A stretch of DNA of 64,000 nucleotides from Herbaspirillum sp. DW155 (GTDB lineage: Bacteria > Pseudomonadota > Gammaproteobacteria > Burkholderiales > Burkholderiaceae_D), in assembly GCF_037076565.1 (NCBI RefSeq), contig NZ_AP029028.1:5084001-5148000 (forward strand), written 5' to 3'. Numbering within the stretch: the stretch's first letter is position 1; the number at the start of each line of letters is the position of its first letter. The notes under the pieces were generated by a model, which saw nothing but the letters and a program-made list of their open reading frames with translations, had not been told where the DNA came from and did not search any database. Below, piece after piece: positions 51,265 to 61,231 of this stretch. The position numbers and the translations under genes were made by a program.

Positions 51265-51689
51265 AACTCGATCTCCAGGGGCAGCGCATGCCCGACAAGT
51301 TGCAACTCGGTTCGGTCGCGCCAGGGCACATAACGGGCCGAGACGATCTCGAAGGTGTTCCTCCGGAACACGCTGGGGCTGACCACCTGTTCCCGGCAGG
51401 AATCCCAATGCTGGTGGTCGACACAGACAGAGTGCCGGCTCAACCACCACCGCTGGCGTGCCATCCGCAGGTTGGCCGGTTGTTCGATGACCTGCCTGAG
51501 CTCCTCGAGCAGGGAGGCGCTCGGTCCATGTCCTGTCGGCTTCACGTCCCAGAGCGCCACGCCGTTATGCCAAAAGCTGAATTGGAAGCGGGCATCCCAG
51601 CGCTGGTTTCCCACGTGCACATGCGGCGGGCAGTGCTCGTTGCGGGTGAAGATGGAAACAACGTAGCCTCGATGGGAACAGATCTTCAT
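51261..51689 (-). CDS. DUF4160-like protein
   Basis: 142 residues starting MKICSHRGYVVSIFTRNEHC at ATG 51689. The HCPPHVHVGNQRWDARFQF stretch is the hallmark of DUF4160 proteins (PPHVHV motif). It is longer than the usual ~80 residues because of an additional C-terminal half. First gene of a two-gene unit with the DUF2442 protein; a short palindrome CCTAACCGTTAGG (51693-51705) lies just before its start and could be its operator. Confidence 0.68.
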   Translation of the reverse strand: MKICSHRGYVVSIFTRNEHCPPHVHVGNQRWDARFQFSFWHNGVALWDVKPTGHGPSASLLEELRQVIEQPANLRMARQRWWLSRHSVCVDHQHWDSCREQVVSPSVFRRNTFEIVSARYVPWRDRTELQLVGHALPLEIEL

Positions 51690-51705
51690 AAACCTAACCG
51701 TTAGG

Positions 51706-51935
51706 TTATTGGATTGAGAGCCCCATTGCAAGCCTTGTACGCACACCCGGCTGCGGCGAGCGCATCTTGCATGCAAATACAACGGATGAACTCAGACGGG
51801 GAAATGGAACGGCGCCGCGTCAGCAGCGCCGTGTTCCGAGGAGGCTAAGGAGGGAAAGAAGAGATGTCAGCGGCAGGGGCGAAGGTAACGCCGCTTTCTA
51901 AAAATTTTTCAATAAGTATTCGCGGCGCAAGGCCG
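51706..51935. other. Intergenic region without recognised features
   Basis: 230 bp between the DUF4160 start and the mutarotase stop. It contains an A/T-rich patch near 51895-51915 but no stem with a T-run that I can call a terminator. Confidence 0.4.
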
Positions 51936-53000
51936 TCAGTCCCGCACCCCCAGGCGATACACCGTGGTCTGCCGGTACACCTGTCCCGGCCGCAGGATCA
52001 CGGCCTCGCGCAATGGCGTGTTGACCTGATCGGGATAGGACTGCGCCTCCAGGCAGAAGCCGTCATGGATGGCATACGGCTGCTCGCCCCGGCCCTGCAC
52101 ACCGGAGAGGAAATTGCCGCTATAGAACTGCAACCCCGTCTCGGTGGTGGAAACGCGCAACTCGCGCCCCGAGCCCGGCTCGTAGACGCTGGCCACCTCG
52201 CGCAGGGTCTGCGCCACGCGACTCTCGCCCGGCGCCGGTTCATGTTCGCTGCGCAGGCAATAGCAATGGTCGAAGCCACCGGCCAGTTTCAGTTGCGGAT
52301 CGGGCCAGTCCAGGCGCGGGCCGATGGGGGCCGGCTGGCGGAAATCGAAGGCGCTGCCGGCCACATCGGCGCGGCCTTCCGGAATCAGCCTGGCATCGAC
52401 CTGCAGGTAGCCATCGGCCTCGATGGCGATGATGTGATCGCGGATATCGCTGGTGCCACCATTGAGGTTGAAGTAGGCATGCGAGGTCAGGTTGATGGGC
52501 GTGGCCGCATCGCTGGTGGCGGTGTAGTCGATGCGCAACTGGCCCTCATCATCCAGCCGGTACAGCACCGACGCCATCACCGTGCCGGGAAAGCCCGCCT
52601 GCCCCGCCGGCGAGACCAGCATCAGGCGCAGACCTTCGGGATCGGGCTGCACCTGCCAGCGCTGGGCATGGAAACCTTCGCGACCGCCATGCAGATGATT
52701 GTCGCCTTCGTTGCAATCGACCTGATGTGCCACGCCGTCGAGTTCGAAACGTCCCCCGGCAATGCGGTTACCCCAGCGCCCGACGATGGCGCCGAAATAC
52801 GCCGGGTTGTGCGCGTATTGCTCGACCCGCTCAAAGCCCAGCAGGACATCGGCCTCACGGCCATAGCGATCCGGTGCCCACCAGTTGACCATGGTGGCGC
52901 CGAGGTCGCTGATGGTCACGCGCATGCCGGTGTGATTGCGCAGGGTGTAGAGACGGATACCGTCAGCGGAGGTGGTGTGGGAGAGGGTGAAGTGCGTCAT
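51936..53000 (-). CDS. galM: Aldose 1-epimerase (mutarotase)
   Basis: 354 residues. The catalytic His in NEGDNHLHGGREGFHAQRW and TSHAYFNLNGG, Asp in GGFDHCYCL and Glu in TTETGLQFYSGN are all present. It interconverts alpha and beta anomers of aldoses, supplying the anomer the xylose dehydrogenase uses. It is encoded directly after xylR with a 4-bp overlap. Confidence 0.92.
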   Translation of the reverse strand: MTHFTLSHTTSADGIRLYTLRNHTGMRVTISDLGATMVNWWAPDRYGREADVLLGFERVEQYAHNPAYFGAIVGRWGNRIAGGRFELDGVAHQVDCNEGDNHLHGGREGFHAQRWQVQPDPEGLRLMLVSPAGQAGFPGTVMASVLYRLDDEGQLRIDYTATSDAATPINLTSHAYFNLNGGTSDIRDHIIAIEADGYLQVDARLIPEGRADVAGSAFDFRQPAPIGPRLDWPDPQLKLAGGFDHCYCLRSEHEPAPGESRVAQTLREVASVYEPGSGRELRVSTTETGLQFYSGNFLSGVQGRGEQPYAIHDGFCLEAQSYPDQVNTPLREAVILRPGQVYRQTTVYRLGVRD

Positions 53001-54262
53001 TTTGTGGTGGTAAGAAGGGAGGGCCCCGTGGATTTCTTCTTGGGTCGGACGGCGGAGGCGGACGGCGCAGCCGAGCGCTCCAGTCCGGCGACGAATTGTT
53101 CCTGATACTCCCTGGGCGTGCAGCCCAGTTCGCGTTTGAACACGGCGTGCAGGTATTGCACGGTGGTAAAACCGCAGCTCACGGCGATGTCGGCGGCATG
53201 GCTGCCGGCCTGTTCCAGCATGCGCTTGGCGGCCTCCAGCTTGAAGCGCAGGATCTCATCATGGACGCTGCGGCCCAGCTCACGGCGGAAATACCATTCC
53301 AGCGACGAGCGCGAGATGCCCACGTAGTCGGCCACCTGGTCGGTCTTGATGCCCTGACAGGCGTACTGGCGGATGAAGTGCAGCGCCTGCATCACGTGCG
53401 GATGATTGCGCACCTCGTGGCGGCTGGAAGCCAGCACGTTGATACCCACCGGCGGCACCATGATGCGCGTGTCCGGAAAGCGCGCGCCATGCAGCATCTG
53501 GTGCAGCAGGTGGGCGGCGGTGCGGCCCATCTCGACGCTGCCCTGGATCACCGAACTCAGGGGAATGCGCGTGAGCACACGTGCCAGCGGATCATTGTCG
53601 ATCCCGATCAGCGCCACCTGCTCCGGCACCGCGATGCCGGCGAACAGGCAGGCCTGCAACAACTGCCGCGCCCGCGCATCGGTGACGGCGATGATGCCCA
53701 CCGGCTTGGGCAGGCTGCGCACCCAGGCGATCTGCTGCTCCACGGCGGTATCCCAGGACTGCGCACTGGTGCCCACGCCGCGATAGATGTGACCGGTGAT
53801 GCCGTCCGCCCCGGTGAGGTCGGTGAAGATGCGCTCGCGCTCCTGCGCCCAGCGGTTGCAGGGCGACTCGGGCAAGCTGTACAGGGCGAAATGCTGCAGG
53901 CCGGCTTCGATCAGGTGGTCGTAGGCCAGCTTGACCATCTTGTAGTTGTCAGTGGCCACGTAGGGCCGGTTGGCCGGATATTGCGAGGGGTCCGCATAGG
54001 AGCCGCCGATGGCCACCACCGGCAACTGCACGCCTTCCAGCGCGGCGGTCGTCACGGGGTCGTCGAAGTCGGCAATGATGCCGTGCCCGGCCCAGCGCTC
54101 GATGCCCTGCGGGCGGCAGCGGAAATCCTCCTCCAGGTACAAGTCCCAGGAGGCGCGGGTGCTGCTAATGTATTCGCCGATGCCGGAAATGATTTCCCGG
54201 TCGAAAATCTTGTTGCCATTGAAGAGCAAGGCAATCCGGTGCACCGTGGGAGTTTTTGCCAC
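52997..54262 (-). CDS. xylR: Xylose operon regulator XylR (periplasmic-binding-like domain plus AraC HTH)
   Basis: 421 residues. The start is set at GTG 54262, which has CAGGAGACACAGC directly upstream and gives VAKTPTVHRIALLFNGNKIF, aligning with the start of E. coli XylR; longer frames lack a ribosome site. The N-terminal sugar-binding domain (about 8-290, with EEDFRCR and IIADFDDPV) is followed by an AraC-type double HTH (about 310-410, ISRSSLEWYFRRELGRSVHD and AVSCGFTTVQYLHAVFKREL). It activates xylose genes when xylose is bound. Divergent from xylF. Confidence 0.93.
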   Translation of the reverse strand: MAKTPTVHRIALLFNGNKIFDREIISGIGEYISSTRASWDLYLEEDFRCRPQGIERWAGHGIIADFDDPVTTAALEGVQLPVVAIGGSYADPSQYPANRPYVATDNYKMVKLAYDHLIEAGLQHFALYSLPESPCNRWAQERERIFTDLTGADGITGHIYRGVGTSAQSWDTAVEQQIAWVRSLPKPVGIIAVTDARARQLLQACLFAGIAVPEQVALIGIDNDPLARVLTRIPLSSVIQGSVEMGRTAAHLLHQMLHGARFPDTRIMVPPVGINVLASSRHEVRNHPHVMQALHFIRQYACQGIKTDQVADYVGISRSSLEWYFRRELGRSVHDEILRFKLEAAKRMLEQAGSHAADIAVSCGFTTVQYLHAVFKRELGCTPREYQEQFVAGLERSAAPSASAVRPKKKSTGPSLLTTTK

Positions 54263-54586
54263 GCTGTGTCTCCTGTTTGCCGGCGTCGTCGGGCGCGCCG
54301 TTCTTGTGTTCGTCGAATTGTAGCGAGCCATCGTCGAAATGACGGATATGTGCTCCTGCAACAAAAAGAATCACTAAGCCGTTTGGTGAATTTCGTAATT
54401 GTAGAGGGGATTGGCACGGGGCTAGACTCCCCCTCGCACCATCATGCGGCGTGACCCCATCCTGACAAGCTCGGCCCCAAGCGCCCCCGGAAGAGATTGC
54501 CCCAAAACGGGCCACCGATTCCACCCGGTCATGCCGCTTCAAAAATCATAATCAATTCAAATTCAATTCAAATCGGAGACTGGACT

Positions 54587-55603
54587 ATGAAGGCAATGCT
54601 GAAGAAGACCGTATTGGCGCTGATGACCGTGACCACCCTGTCCATGGTGGCCGGCAGCGCCATGGCCGACGCCAAGAATCCCAAGATCGGTTTTTCCATC
54701 GATGACCTGCGCGTGGAGCGCTGGGCGCGCGACCGCGACTTCTTCACCGCCGCCGCCGAAAAGCTGGGCGCCAAGGTCTATGTGCAATCGGCCGATGCCA
54801 GCGAGCAACGCCAGATTTCGCAGATCGAGAATCTGATCTCGCGCGGCGTGGACGTGATCGTGATCGTCCCCTTCAACGCCACGGTCCTGACCAACACCAT
54901 CAAGGAAGCCAAGAAGACCGGCATCAAGGTGCTGTCCTATGACCGCCTGATCCTCAACGCCGATGTCGATGCCTACATCTCCTTCGATAACGAGAAGGTC
55001 GGTGAAATGCAGGCCGAGGGCATCCTGAAGGTCAAGAACAAGGGCAACTTCTTCCTCCTGGGCGGCTCGCCCACCGACAACAACGCCAAGATGTTCCGCG
55101 AAGGTCAGATGAAGGCGTTGAAGCCCTACATCGACAAGGGCGACATCAAGATCGTCGGCCAGCAATGGGTCAAGGAATGGAACCCGACCGAAGCGCTGTC
55201 CATCGTCGAGAATGCGCTGACGGCCAACAACAACAAGATCGACGCCATCGTGGCCTCCAACGACGGCACTGCCGGTGGCGCGATCCAGGCTCTGGCCGCG
55301 CAGAAGCTGGCCGGCAAGGTGCCGGTCTCGGGTCAGGATGCCGATCTCGCCGCAGTCAAGCGCGTGGTGGCCGGGACCCAGACCATGACCGTCTACAAGC
55401 CCCTGAAGCAGATCGCCACCGAAGCCGCCAACCTGTCCGTGCAACTGGCCCGCAACGAGAAGCCGACCTACAACGCCCAGTATGACAACGGCTTCAAGAA
55501 GGTCGACAGCCTGCTCTTGAAACCCATCCTGCTGACCAAGGAAAACGTCAAGGTGCTGGTCGATGATGGCTTCTACACCCAGGCCCAGATCGACGGCCGC
55601 TGA
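54587..55603 (+). CDS. xylF: D-xylose ABC transporter periplasmic binding protein
   Basis: 338 residues with a signal peptide (about 1-27, ending AMA) and the XylF pattern KIGFSIDDLRVERWARDRDF, VIVIVPFNATVLTNTIKEA, KVLSYDRLILNADVDAYISF. First gene of the xylose operon, 325 bp from the divergent xylR start; that gap holds short AATTCAAATTCAATTCAAAT-type repeats near 54553-54573. CGGAGAC precedes the ATG. Confidence 0.95.
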   Translation: MKAMLKKTVLALMTVTTLSMVAGSAMADAKNPKIGFSIDDLRVERWARDRDFFTAAAEKLGAKVYVQSADASEQRQISQIENLISRGVDVIVIVPFNATVLTNTIKEAKKTGIKVLSYDRLILNADVDAYISFDNEKVGEMQAEGILKVKNKGNFFLLGGSPTDNNAKMFREGQMKALKPYIDKGDIKIVGQQWVKEWNPTEALSIVENALTANNNKIDAIVASNDGTAGGAIQALAAQKLAGKVPVSGQDADLAAVKRVVAGTQTMTVYKPLKQIATEAANLSVQLARNEKPTYNAQYDNGFKKVDSLLLKPILLTKENVKVLVDDGFYTQAQIDGR

Positions 55604-55617
55604 TCGCTGACTCAAGC

Positions 55618-55680
55618 ATGCCGGCTGCATCCCCCGGAGCAGCCGGCATCGCCGTCTGCGCCGCCCTGCGCGGCGCAGAC
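55618..55680 (+). promoter_or_regulatory. Tandem perfect hairpins between xylF and xylG
   Basis: Two adjacent stems, each of 11 perfect base pairs: ATGCCGGCTGC / GCAGCCGGCAT (55618-55628, 55639-55649) and GTCTGCGCCGC / GCGGCGCAGAC (55654-55664, 55670-55680). No T-run follows. Such structures after a binding-protein gene commonly stabilise its mRNA and lower expression of the following ATPase gene. Confidence 0.75.
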
Positions 55681-55707
55681 CCTGAAGACTGACTGGAAAG
55701 AACAGGC

Positions 55708-57264
55708 ATGTCCGAGTATCTGTTAGAAATGAAAGGCATCGTCAAGAGCTTTGGCGGTGTGCGTGCCCTGGACGGCATCGACATCAAGATCCGGCCCGGT
55801 GAATGCGTGGGCCTGTGCGGTGAAAACGGCGCGGGCAAATCGACGCTGATGAAGATCCTCTCCGGTGTCTATCCCCACGGCACCTGGGACGGCGAAATCC
55901 TGTGGGACGGCAAGCCGTTGCAGGCCCATTCGGTGCGTGACACCGAAGCCGCCGGCATCGTCATCATCCACCAGGAACTGATGCTGGTCCCCGAGCTGTC
56001 GGTGGCCGAGAACATCTTCATGGGCCACGAGATCACCCTGCCGGGTGGACGCATGAACTACCCGGCCATGTATCGCCGCGCCGAAGAACTGATGCGCGAA
56101 CTGAACATGCCCGACATCAACGTGGCCCTGCCGGTCTCGCAATATGGCGGCGGCCATCAGCAACTGGTGGAGATCGCCAAGGCGCTCAACAAGGATGCGC
56201 GCCTGCTGATCCTGGATGAACCCTCGTCGTCGCTCACCGCCTCCGAGATCGCAGTGCTGTTGAAGATCATCAAGGACCTGAAGGCGCGCGGCGTGGCCTG
56301 CGTCTACATCTCCCACAAGCTCGACGAAGTGGCCGAGATCTGCGACACCATCTCGGTGATCCGCGATGGCAGGCACATCGCCACCACGCCCATGCAGGAG
56401 ATGGACGTGGACAAGATCATCACGCAGATGGTCGGCCGCGAAATCACCGCCATGTATCCCGAGCGCAATCACGCCATCGGCGAAGTGGTGCTCGAAGCCC
56501 GCCACATCACCTGCTACGACATCGACAATCCACGTCGCAAGCGGGTCGATGATGTTTCCTTCAGCGTGCGCCGGGGCGAGATCCTGGGCATTGCCGGACT
56601 GGTCGGTGCGGGGCGTACCGAACTGGTGTCAGCCATCTTCGGCGCCTACCGCGGACGTTACGAAGGGCAGGTGCTGCTGGAGGGCAAGCCGGCCGATACC
56701 GGCTCGCCCCTGAAGTCCATCCGCCAGGGCCTGTGCATGGTGCCGGAAGACCGCAAGCACCACGGCATCGTGCCCGATCTGGACGTGGGCCAGAACATCA
56801 CGCTGACGGTGTTGAACCGCTTCTCGCGTGGCACCCGCATCGACAGTAGCGCCGAACTGAAAACCATCCAGGACGAGATCAGCCGCCTGCGCGTCAAGAC
56901 GGCCTCGCCCTTCCTGCCCATCACGGGGCTGTCGGGCGGCAACCAGCAGAAGGCGGTGCTCTCGAAGATGCTGCTGGCCCAGCCCAAGGTGCTGATCCTG
57001 GACGAACCCACGCGCGGCGTGGACGTGGGCGCCAAGGCGGAAATCTACCGGCTCATCTCGGAGCTGGCCAAACTGGGCCTGGCCATCATCATGGTCTCCT
57101 CCGAACTGGCCGAAGTGCTCGGCGTGTCGGACCGCGTGCTGGTGATCGGCGAAGGCAAACTGCGCGGCGACTTCATCAACGACAACCTGAGCCAGGAAAC
57201 CGTGCTGGCCGCTGCCATCAACCAGCCCGTCCCGCAAGCGTCCCCACGCGCGGTGGCGGTCTGA
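55708..57264 (+). CDS. xylG: D-xylose ABC transporter ATP-binding protein (two ABC domains)
   Basis: 518 residues in two ABC modules. The first has Walker [10 protein letters not shown] (about 37-45), a signature region YGGGHQQL and Walker B LLILDEP. The second has the degenerate [10 protein letters not shown] in place of Walker A, signature LSGGNQQK and Walker [13 protein letters not shown]. This is the normal XylG/RbsA arrangement. Confidence 0.95.
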   Translation: MSEYLLEMKGIVKSFGGVRALDGIDIKIRPGECVGLCGENGAGKSTLMKILSGVYPHGTWDGEILWDGKPLQAHSVRDTEAAGIVIIHQELMLVPELSVAENIFMGHEITLPGGRMNYPAMYRRAEELMRELNMPDINVALPVSQYGGGHQQLVEIAKALNKDARLLILDEPSSSLTASEIAVLLKIIKDLKARGVACVYISHKLDEVAEICDTISVIRDGRHIATTPMQEMDVDKIITQMVGREITAMYPERNHAIGEVVLEARHITCYDIDNPRRKRVDDVSFSVRRGEILGIAGLVGAGRTELVSAIFGAYRGRYEGQVLLEGKPADTGSPLKSIRQGLCMVPEDRKHHGIVPDLDVGQNITLTVLNRFSRGTRIDSSAELKTIQDEISRLRVKTASPFLPITGLSGGNQQKAVLSKMLLAQPKVLILDEPTRGVDVGAKAEIYRLISELAKLGLAIIMVSSELAEVLGVSDRVLVIGEGKLRGDFINDNLSQETVLAAAINQPVPQASPRAVAV

Positions 57265-57289
57265 CAAAACATCACAAGGTGAATTCGGT

Positions 57290-58480
57290 ATGACTACAAG
57301 CAATCTGAGCAGCGCCACCGGCGGTGCGGTCGGTGGAGCGGGCGGCATGGCCAATCTGAAGCTGGTGTTTCGCCGCTACAAGATCATTGCGCTCTTGATC
57401 GCCATCGCCATCATCTGGGGCTTCTTCAGCTTCATGACCGATGGCGGTTTCGTGACACCCCGCAATCTCTCCAACCTGCTGCGCCAGATGTCGGTGACCG
57501 GCATCCTGGCCTGCGGCATGGTGCTGGTCATCATCGCCGGCGAAATCGACCTGTCGGTGGGTTCGCTGCTGGGCCTGCTGGGCGGCATCGCCGCGCTGCT
57601 GGATGTGAGCCATCATCTGCCGCTGGCACTGAACCTGGTGCTGGCGCTGGGCTTCGGACTCGGGCTCGGTCTGTTGAACGGCTACCTGACGGCTTATCTG
57701 GGCATCCCCTCCTTCATCGTCGGCCTGGGCGGCATGCTGGCCTTCCGCGGCATCCTGCTGGGCATCACCGGCGGCCTCACCATTGCGCCGGTGTCGGACA
57801 ACATGGTCTATCTCGGCCAGGGCTATCTGCCGCCGCAGATCGGTGTGGCGCTGGGCATTGCGCTGTTCGTGCTGGCCGTGGCGCTGACGTGGATGAGCCG
57901 CGTCAACCGCAGCCGTCATGGCCTGCCGCTGGTGGCGCTGTGGCGCGATGGCCTGAAGGTGCTGGTGATCGGCGCGGTGCTGCTGGCCTTCGTGCGCACG
58001 CTCAACAGCTATGACGGCATCCCCGTGCCGGTGCTGCTGTTGCTGGCGCTGCTGGGCCTGTTCAGCTACGTGAGCACGCAGACCGTGTTCGGCCGCCGCA
58101 TCTATTCGGTGGGCAGCAACATGGAAGCCACCCGCCTGTCGGGCGTGAACGTGCAGGCCGTCAAGCTGTGGGTGTTCGGCATCATGGGCCTGATGTGCGC
58201 ACTGGCCGGGCTGGTCAATACGGCGCGCCTGGCGGCAGGCTCGCCGTCGGCTGGCAACATGGGTGAACTCGATGCGATCGCGGCCTGCTTCATCGGCGGC
58301 ACTTCCATGCGCGGCGGCTCCGGCACCATCTATGGCGCGCTTATTGGCGCCCTGGTCATGGCCAGTCTGGACAATGGCATGTCCATGCTGGACGTGGGAA
58401 CCTACTGGCAGATGATCGTCAAGGGCAGCATCCTGGTGCTGGCGGTGTGGGTCGACGTGAGTACCCGTTCAGGCCGCTGA
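57290..58480 (+). CDS. xylH: D-xylose ABC transporter permease
   Basis: 396 residues with about ten membrane segments. The family features are GEIDLSVGSLLGLLGGIAAL, YLGIPSFIVGLGGMLAFRG and VYSVGSN-like RRIYSVGSNMEATRLSGVNV. It forms the channel with XylFG and starts 25 bp after the xylG stop. Ends the transport part of the operon. Confidence 0.95.
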   Translation: MTTSNLSSATGGAVGGAGGMANLKLVFRRYKIIALLIAIAIIWGFFSFMTDGGFVTPRNLSNLLRQMSVTGILACGMVLVIIAGEIDLSVGSLLGLLGGIAALLDVSHHLPLALNLVLALGFGLGLGLLNGYLTAYLGIPSFIVGLGGMLAFRGILLGITGGLTIAPVSDNMVYLGQGYLPPQIGVALGIALFVLAVALTWMSRVNRSRHGLPLVALWRDGLKVLVIGAVLLAFVRTLNSYDGIPVPVLLLLALLGLFSYVSTQTVFGRRIYSVGSNMEATRLSGVNVQAVKLWVFGIMGLMCALAGLVNTARLAAGSPSAGNMGELDAIAACFIGGTSMRGGSGTIYGALIGALVMASLDNGMSMLDVGTYWQMIVKGSILVLAVWVDVSTRSGR

Positions 58481-58557
58481 TCCACCAGTATTACAAATCA
58501 TTTATATCGTTTCCGGGCCGCACCAGCGGCCCATCCTATCCTCTGGAGTAACCAAGC

Positions 58558-59349
58558 ATGACCGCAGCTACCACCCCCGTCTTCGAACACGCCCTCTATC
58601 GCAGCCTCGCCGGCAAACGCGTCGTCATCACCGGCGGCGGCAGCGGCATCGGTGCGGCCCTGGTGGAAGCCTTCGTCGGGCAAGGCGCGCAGGTCTGCTT
58701 CCTGGATATCGCCACCGACTCCTCGGAGGCACTGGTGGCCTCGCTCAAGGATGCCGCGATCACACCGCGCTTTTTCCCCTGCAACCTGATGAACCTGGAA
58801 GCCCTGCGCGCCACCTTCACCGAGATCGAGACCGTCATGGGTGGTGTCGACATCCTCATCAACAACGCTGCCAACGATGACCGCCACAAGACCGAGGCCG
58901 TCACCCCCGCCTACTGGGATGAGCGCCTGGCGGTCAACCTGCGCCATCAGTTCTTCTGCGCCCAGGCGGTATTGCCGGGCATGCGTGAGCGCAAGCAGGG
59001 CGTGATCCTCAATTTCGGTTCGATCTCCTGGCACCTGGGCCTGCCGGACCTCACCCTGTACATGACCGCCAAGGCCGGCATCGAAGGCATGACCCGCGGC
59101 ATGGCGCGCGACTTCGGGCGCGAGGGCGTACGCGTCAATGCCATCATTCCGGGGGCCATCCGCACCCCGCGTCAGACCCTGCTCTGGCACACACCCGAAG
59201 AAGAGGCGAAAATCCTGGCTGCGCAATGCCTGCCTACCCGCATCGATCCGCATGACGTCGCTGCACTGGCGCTGTTCCTGTCCTCCGACAGCGGCGCCAA
59301 GTGCACCGGTCGCGAATACTACGTCGATGCCGGCTGGCTGGGCGCGTAA
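58558..59349 (+). CDS. xylB: NAD(P)-dependent D-xylose 1-dehydrogenase (SDR, Caulobacter XylB type)
   Basis: 263 residues. The SDR cofactor motif TGGGSGIG (about 22-29), NNAANDDRHKTE, the catalytic Ser in NFGSISWHLG and YxxxK as YMTAK are present. The stretch from NDDRHK through YWDERLAVNLRH and SISWHLGL is very close to Caulobacter xylose dehydrogenase, which oxidises D-xylose to xylonolactone. CTGGAGTAACC precedes the ATG. First catabolic gene after the transporter. Confidence 0.88.
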   Translation: MTAATTPVFEHALYRSLAGKRVVITGGGSGIGAALVEAFVGQGAQVCFLDIATDSSEALVASLKDAAITPRFFPCNLMNLEALRATFTEIETVMGGVDILINNAANDDRHKTEAVTPAYWDERLAVNLRHQFFCAQAVLPGMRERKQGVILNFGSISWHLGLPDLTLYMTAKAGIEGMTRGMARDFGREGVRVNAIIPGAIRTPRQTLLWHTPEEEAKILAAQCLPTRIDPHDVAALALFLSSDSGAKCTGREYYVDAGWLGA

Positions 59350-59382
59350 TTTCACTACACGCCTTGCGGCCCAGAGGACTCC

Positions 59383-61167
59383 ATGAACAAGCCTACCGCC
59401 ACACCCCGTCGCTTCCGCTCCCAGGACTGGTTCGACAACCCCGACCACATCGACATGACCGCGCTCTACCTGGAGCGCTTCATGAACTACGGCATCACCG
59501 CCGAAGAACTGCGCTCGGGCCGTCCCATCATCGGCATCGCCCAGAGCGGCAGCGACATCAGCCCGTGCAACCGCATCCATCTGGAACTGGCCAAGCGGGT
59601 GCGCGACGGCATCCGCGATGCGGGCGGGATTCCGATGGAGTTTCCGCTGCATCCCATCTTCGAGAACTGCCGCCGTCCGACCGCCGCCATCGACCGCAAC
59701 CTGGCCTACCTGGGTCTGGTGGAAATCCTGCATGGCTATCCCATCGATGCCGTGGTGCTCACCACCGGCTGCGACAAGACCACGCCCTCGCAGATCATGG
59801 CGGCCGCTACCGTGGACATCCCGGCCATCGTGCTCTCCGGCGGCCCCATGCTGGATGGCTGGATGGACGGCGAGCTGGTCGGTTCCGGCTCGGCCATCTG
59901 GAAAGGCCGCAAGCTGCTCTCGGCCGGCACCATCGACAACGAGAAATTCCTGGAGATCGCCGCTGCCTCCGCGCCCTCTTCCGGCCACTGCAACACCATG
60001 GGCACCGCCTCCACCATGAACGCCATGGCCGAAGCGCTGGGCATGTCGCTGACCGGCTGCTCGGCCATCCCCGCGCCCTACCGCGAACGCGGCCAGATGG
60101 CCTACGAGACCGGCCGCCGCATCGTCGGCATGGCGTACGAAGACCTGCGTCCTTCGGCCATCCTCACGCGCGACGCCTTCCTCGATGCCATCGTCGTCAA
60201 CGCGGCCATCGGCGGCTCCACCAATGCCCAGCCGCACATCATGGCCATGGCACGCCATGCGGGCGTGGAACTGCATTCGGAAGACTGGATGCAGTATGGT
60301 TACGATGTGCCGCTGCTCTTGAACATGCAGCCGGCCGGCAAGTACCTCGGTGAACGATTCCACCGCGCTGGCGGCGTACCGGCCATCATGTGGGAACTGC
60401 AGCAGGCCGGCAAGCTGCGCGCCGGGCGCATCACCGCCACCGGCAAGACCATGGCCGAGAACCTGCAGGGCCGTCAGTCGCAGGATAGGGAAATGATTTA
60501 CGCATTTTCCGCGCCGCTGCGCGAACGCGCCGGTTTCCTGGTGTTGAAGGGCAACCTGTTCGACTTCGCCATCATGAAGACCAGCGTGATTTCGGACACT
60601 TTCCGCGAGCGCTATCTGAGCACGCCCGGCCAGGAGAACATCTTCGAATGCCGTGCCGTGGTCTTCGATGGTTCGGACGACTACCACGCCCGCATCAACG
60701 ATCCGGCACTGCAGATCGACGAGAACACCCTGCTGGCCATTCGCGGTGCCGGTCCGGTAGGCTGGCCCGGTTCGGCCGAGGTGGTCAACATGCAACCGCC
60801 GGACGCGCTCATCAAGCGCGGCATCTCGACCCTGCCCACGCTGGGCGATGGCCGCCAGTCCGGCACTTCCGACAGCCCCTCCATCCTCAATGCCTCGCCC
60901 GAGAGCGCCGTCGGTGGTGGTCTGGCGTATCTGCGCGATGGCGACCGCGTGCGCATCGATCTCAACACCGGTGAATGCAACATGCTCATCAGCGAGGAAG
61001 AACTGGCGCGTCGCAAGAGCGAAGGCATCCCGCCGGTACCGCCCAGCCAGACGCCCTGGCAGGAAATCTATCGCAGCACGGTCGGTCAGCTGGAGACCGG
61101 TGCCTGCATGGAACTGGCCTTGAAGTACCAGGGCGTGGCGCAAACCATGCCCCGGCACAATCACTGA
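59383..61167 (+). CDS. xylD: D-xylonate dehydratase (IlvD/Edd family)
   Basis: 594 residues. Fe-S cluster cysteines in IAQSGSDISPCNRIHLELAK (first), LTTGCDKTTPSQ (second) and GHCNTMGTASTMNAMAEALG (third) follow the IlvD/Edd family. It dehydrates D-xylonate to 2-keto-3-deoxy-D-xylonate. GAGGACTCC precedes the ATG, 33 bp after the dehydrogenase stop. Other sugar-acid dehydratases of this subfamily (L-arabinonate) cannot be excluded by sequence; context favours xylonate. Confidence 0.85.
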   Translation: MNKPTATPRRFRSQDWFDNPDHIDMTALYLERFMNYGITAEELRSGRPIIGIAQSGSDISPCNRIHLELAKRVRDGIRDAGGIPMEFPLHPIFENCRRPTAAIDRNLAYLGLVEILHGYPIDAVVLTTGCDKTTPSQIMAAATVDIPAIVLSGGPMLDGWMDGELVGSGSAIWKGRKLLSAGTIDNEKFLEIAAASAPSSGHCNTMGTASTMNAMAEALGMSLTGCSAIPAPYRERGQMAYETGRRIVGMAYEDLRPSAILTRDAFLDAIVVNAAIGGSTNAQPHIMAMARHAGVELHSEDWMQYGYDVPLLLNMQPAGKYLGERFHRAGGVPAIMWELQQAGKLRAGRITATGKTMAENLQGRQSQDREMIYAFSAPLRERAGFLVLKGNLFDFAIMKTSVISDTFRERYLSTPGQENIFECRAVVFDGSDDYHARINDPALQIDENTLLAIRGAGPVGWPGSAEVVNMQPPDALIKRGISTLPTLGDGRQSGTSDSPSILNASPESAVGGGLAYLRDGDRVRIDLNTGECNMLISEEELARRKSEGIPPVPPSQTPWQEIYRSTVGQLETGACMELALKYQGVAQTMPRHNH

Positions 61168-61231
61168 CATGCTGACCCTGCATCGTGAATTGCGCATGCC
61201 ACCGGCCCCGGTGAGAAGGATCAAGGGGCCG

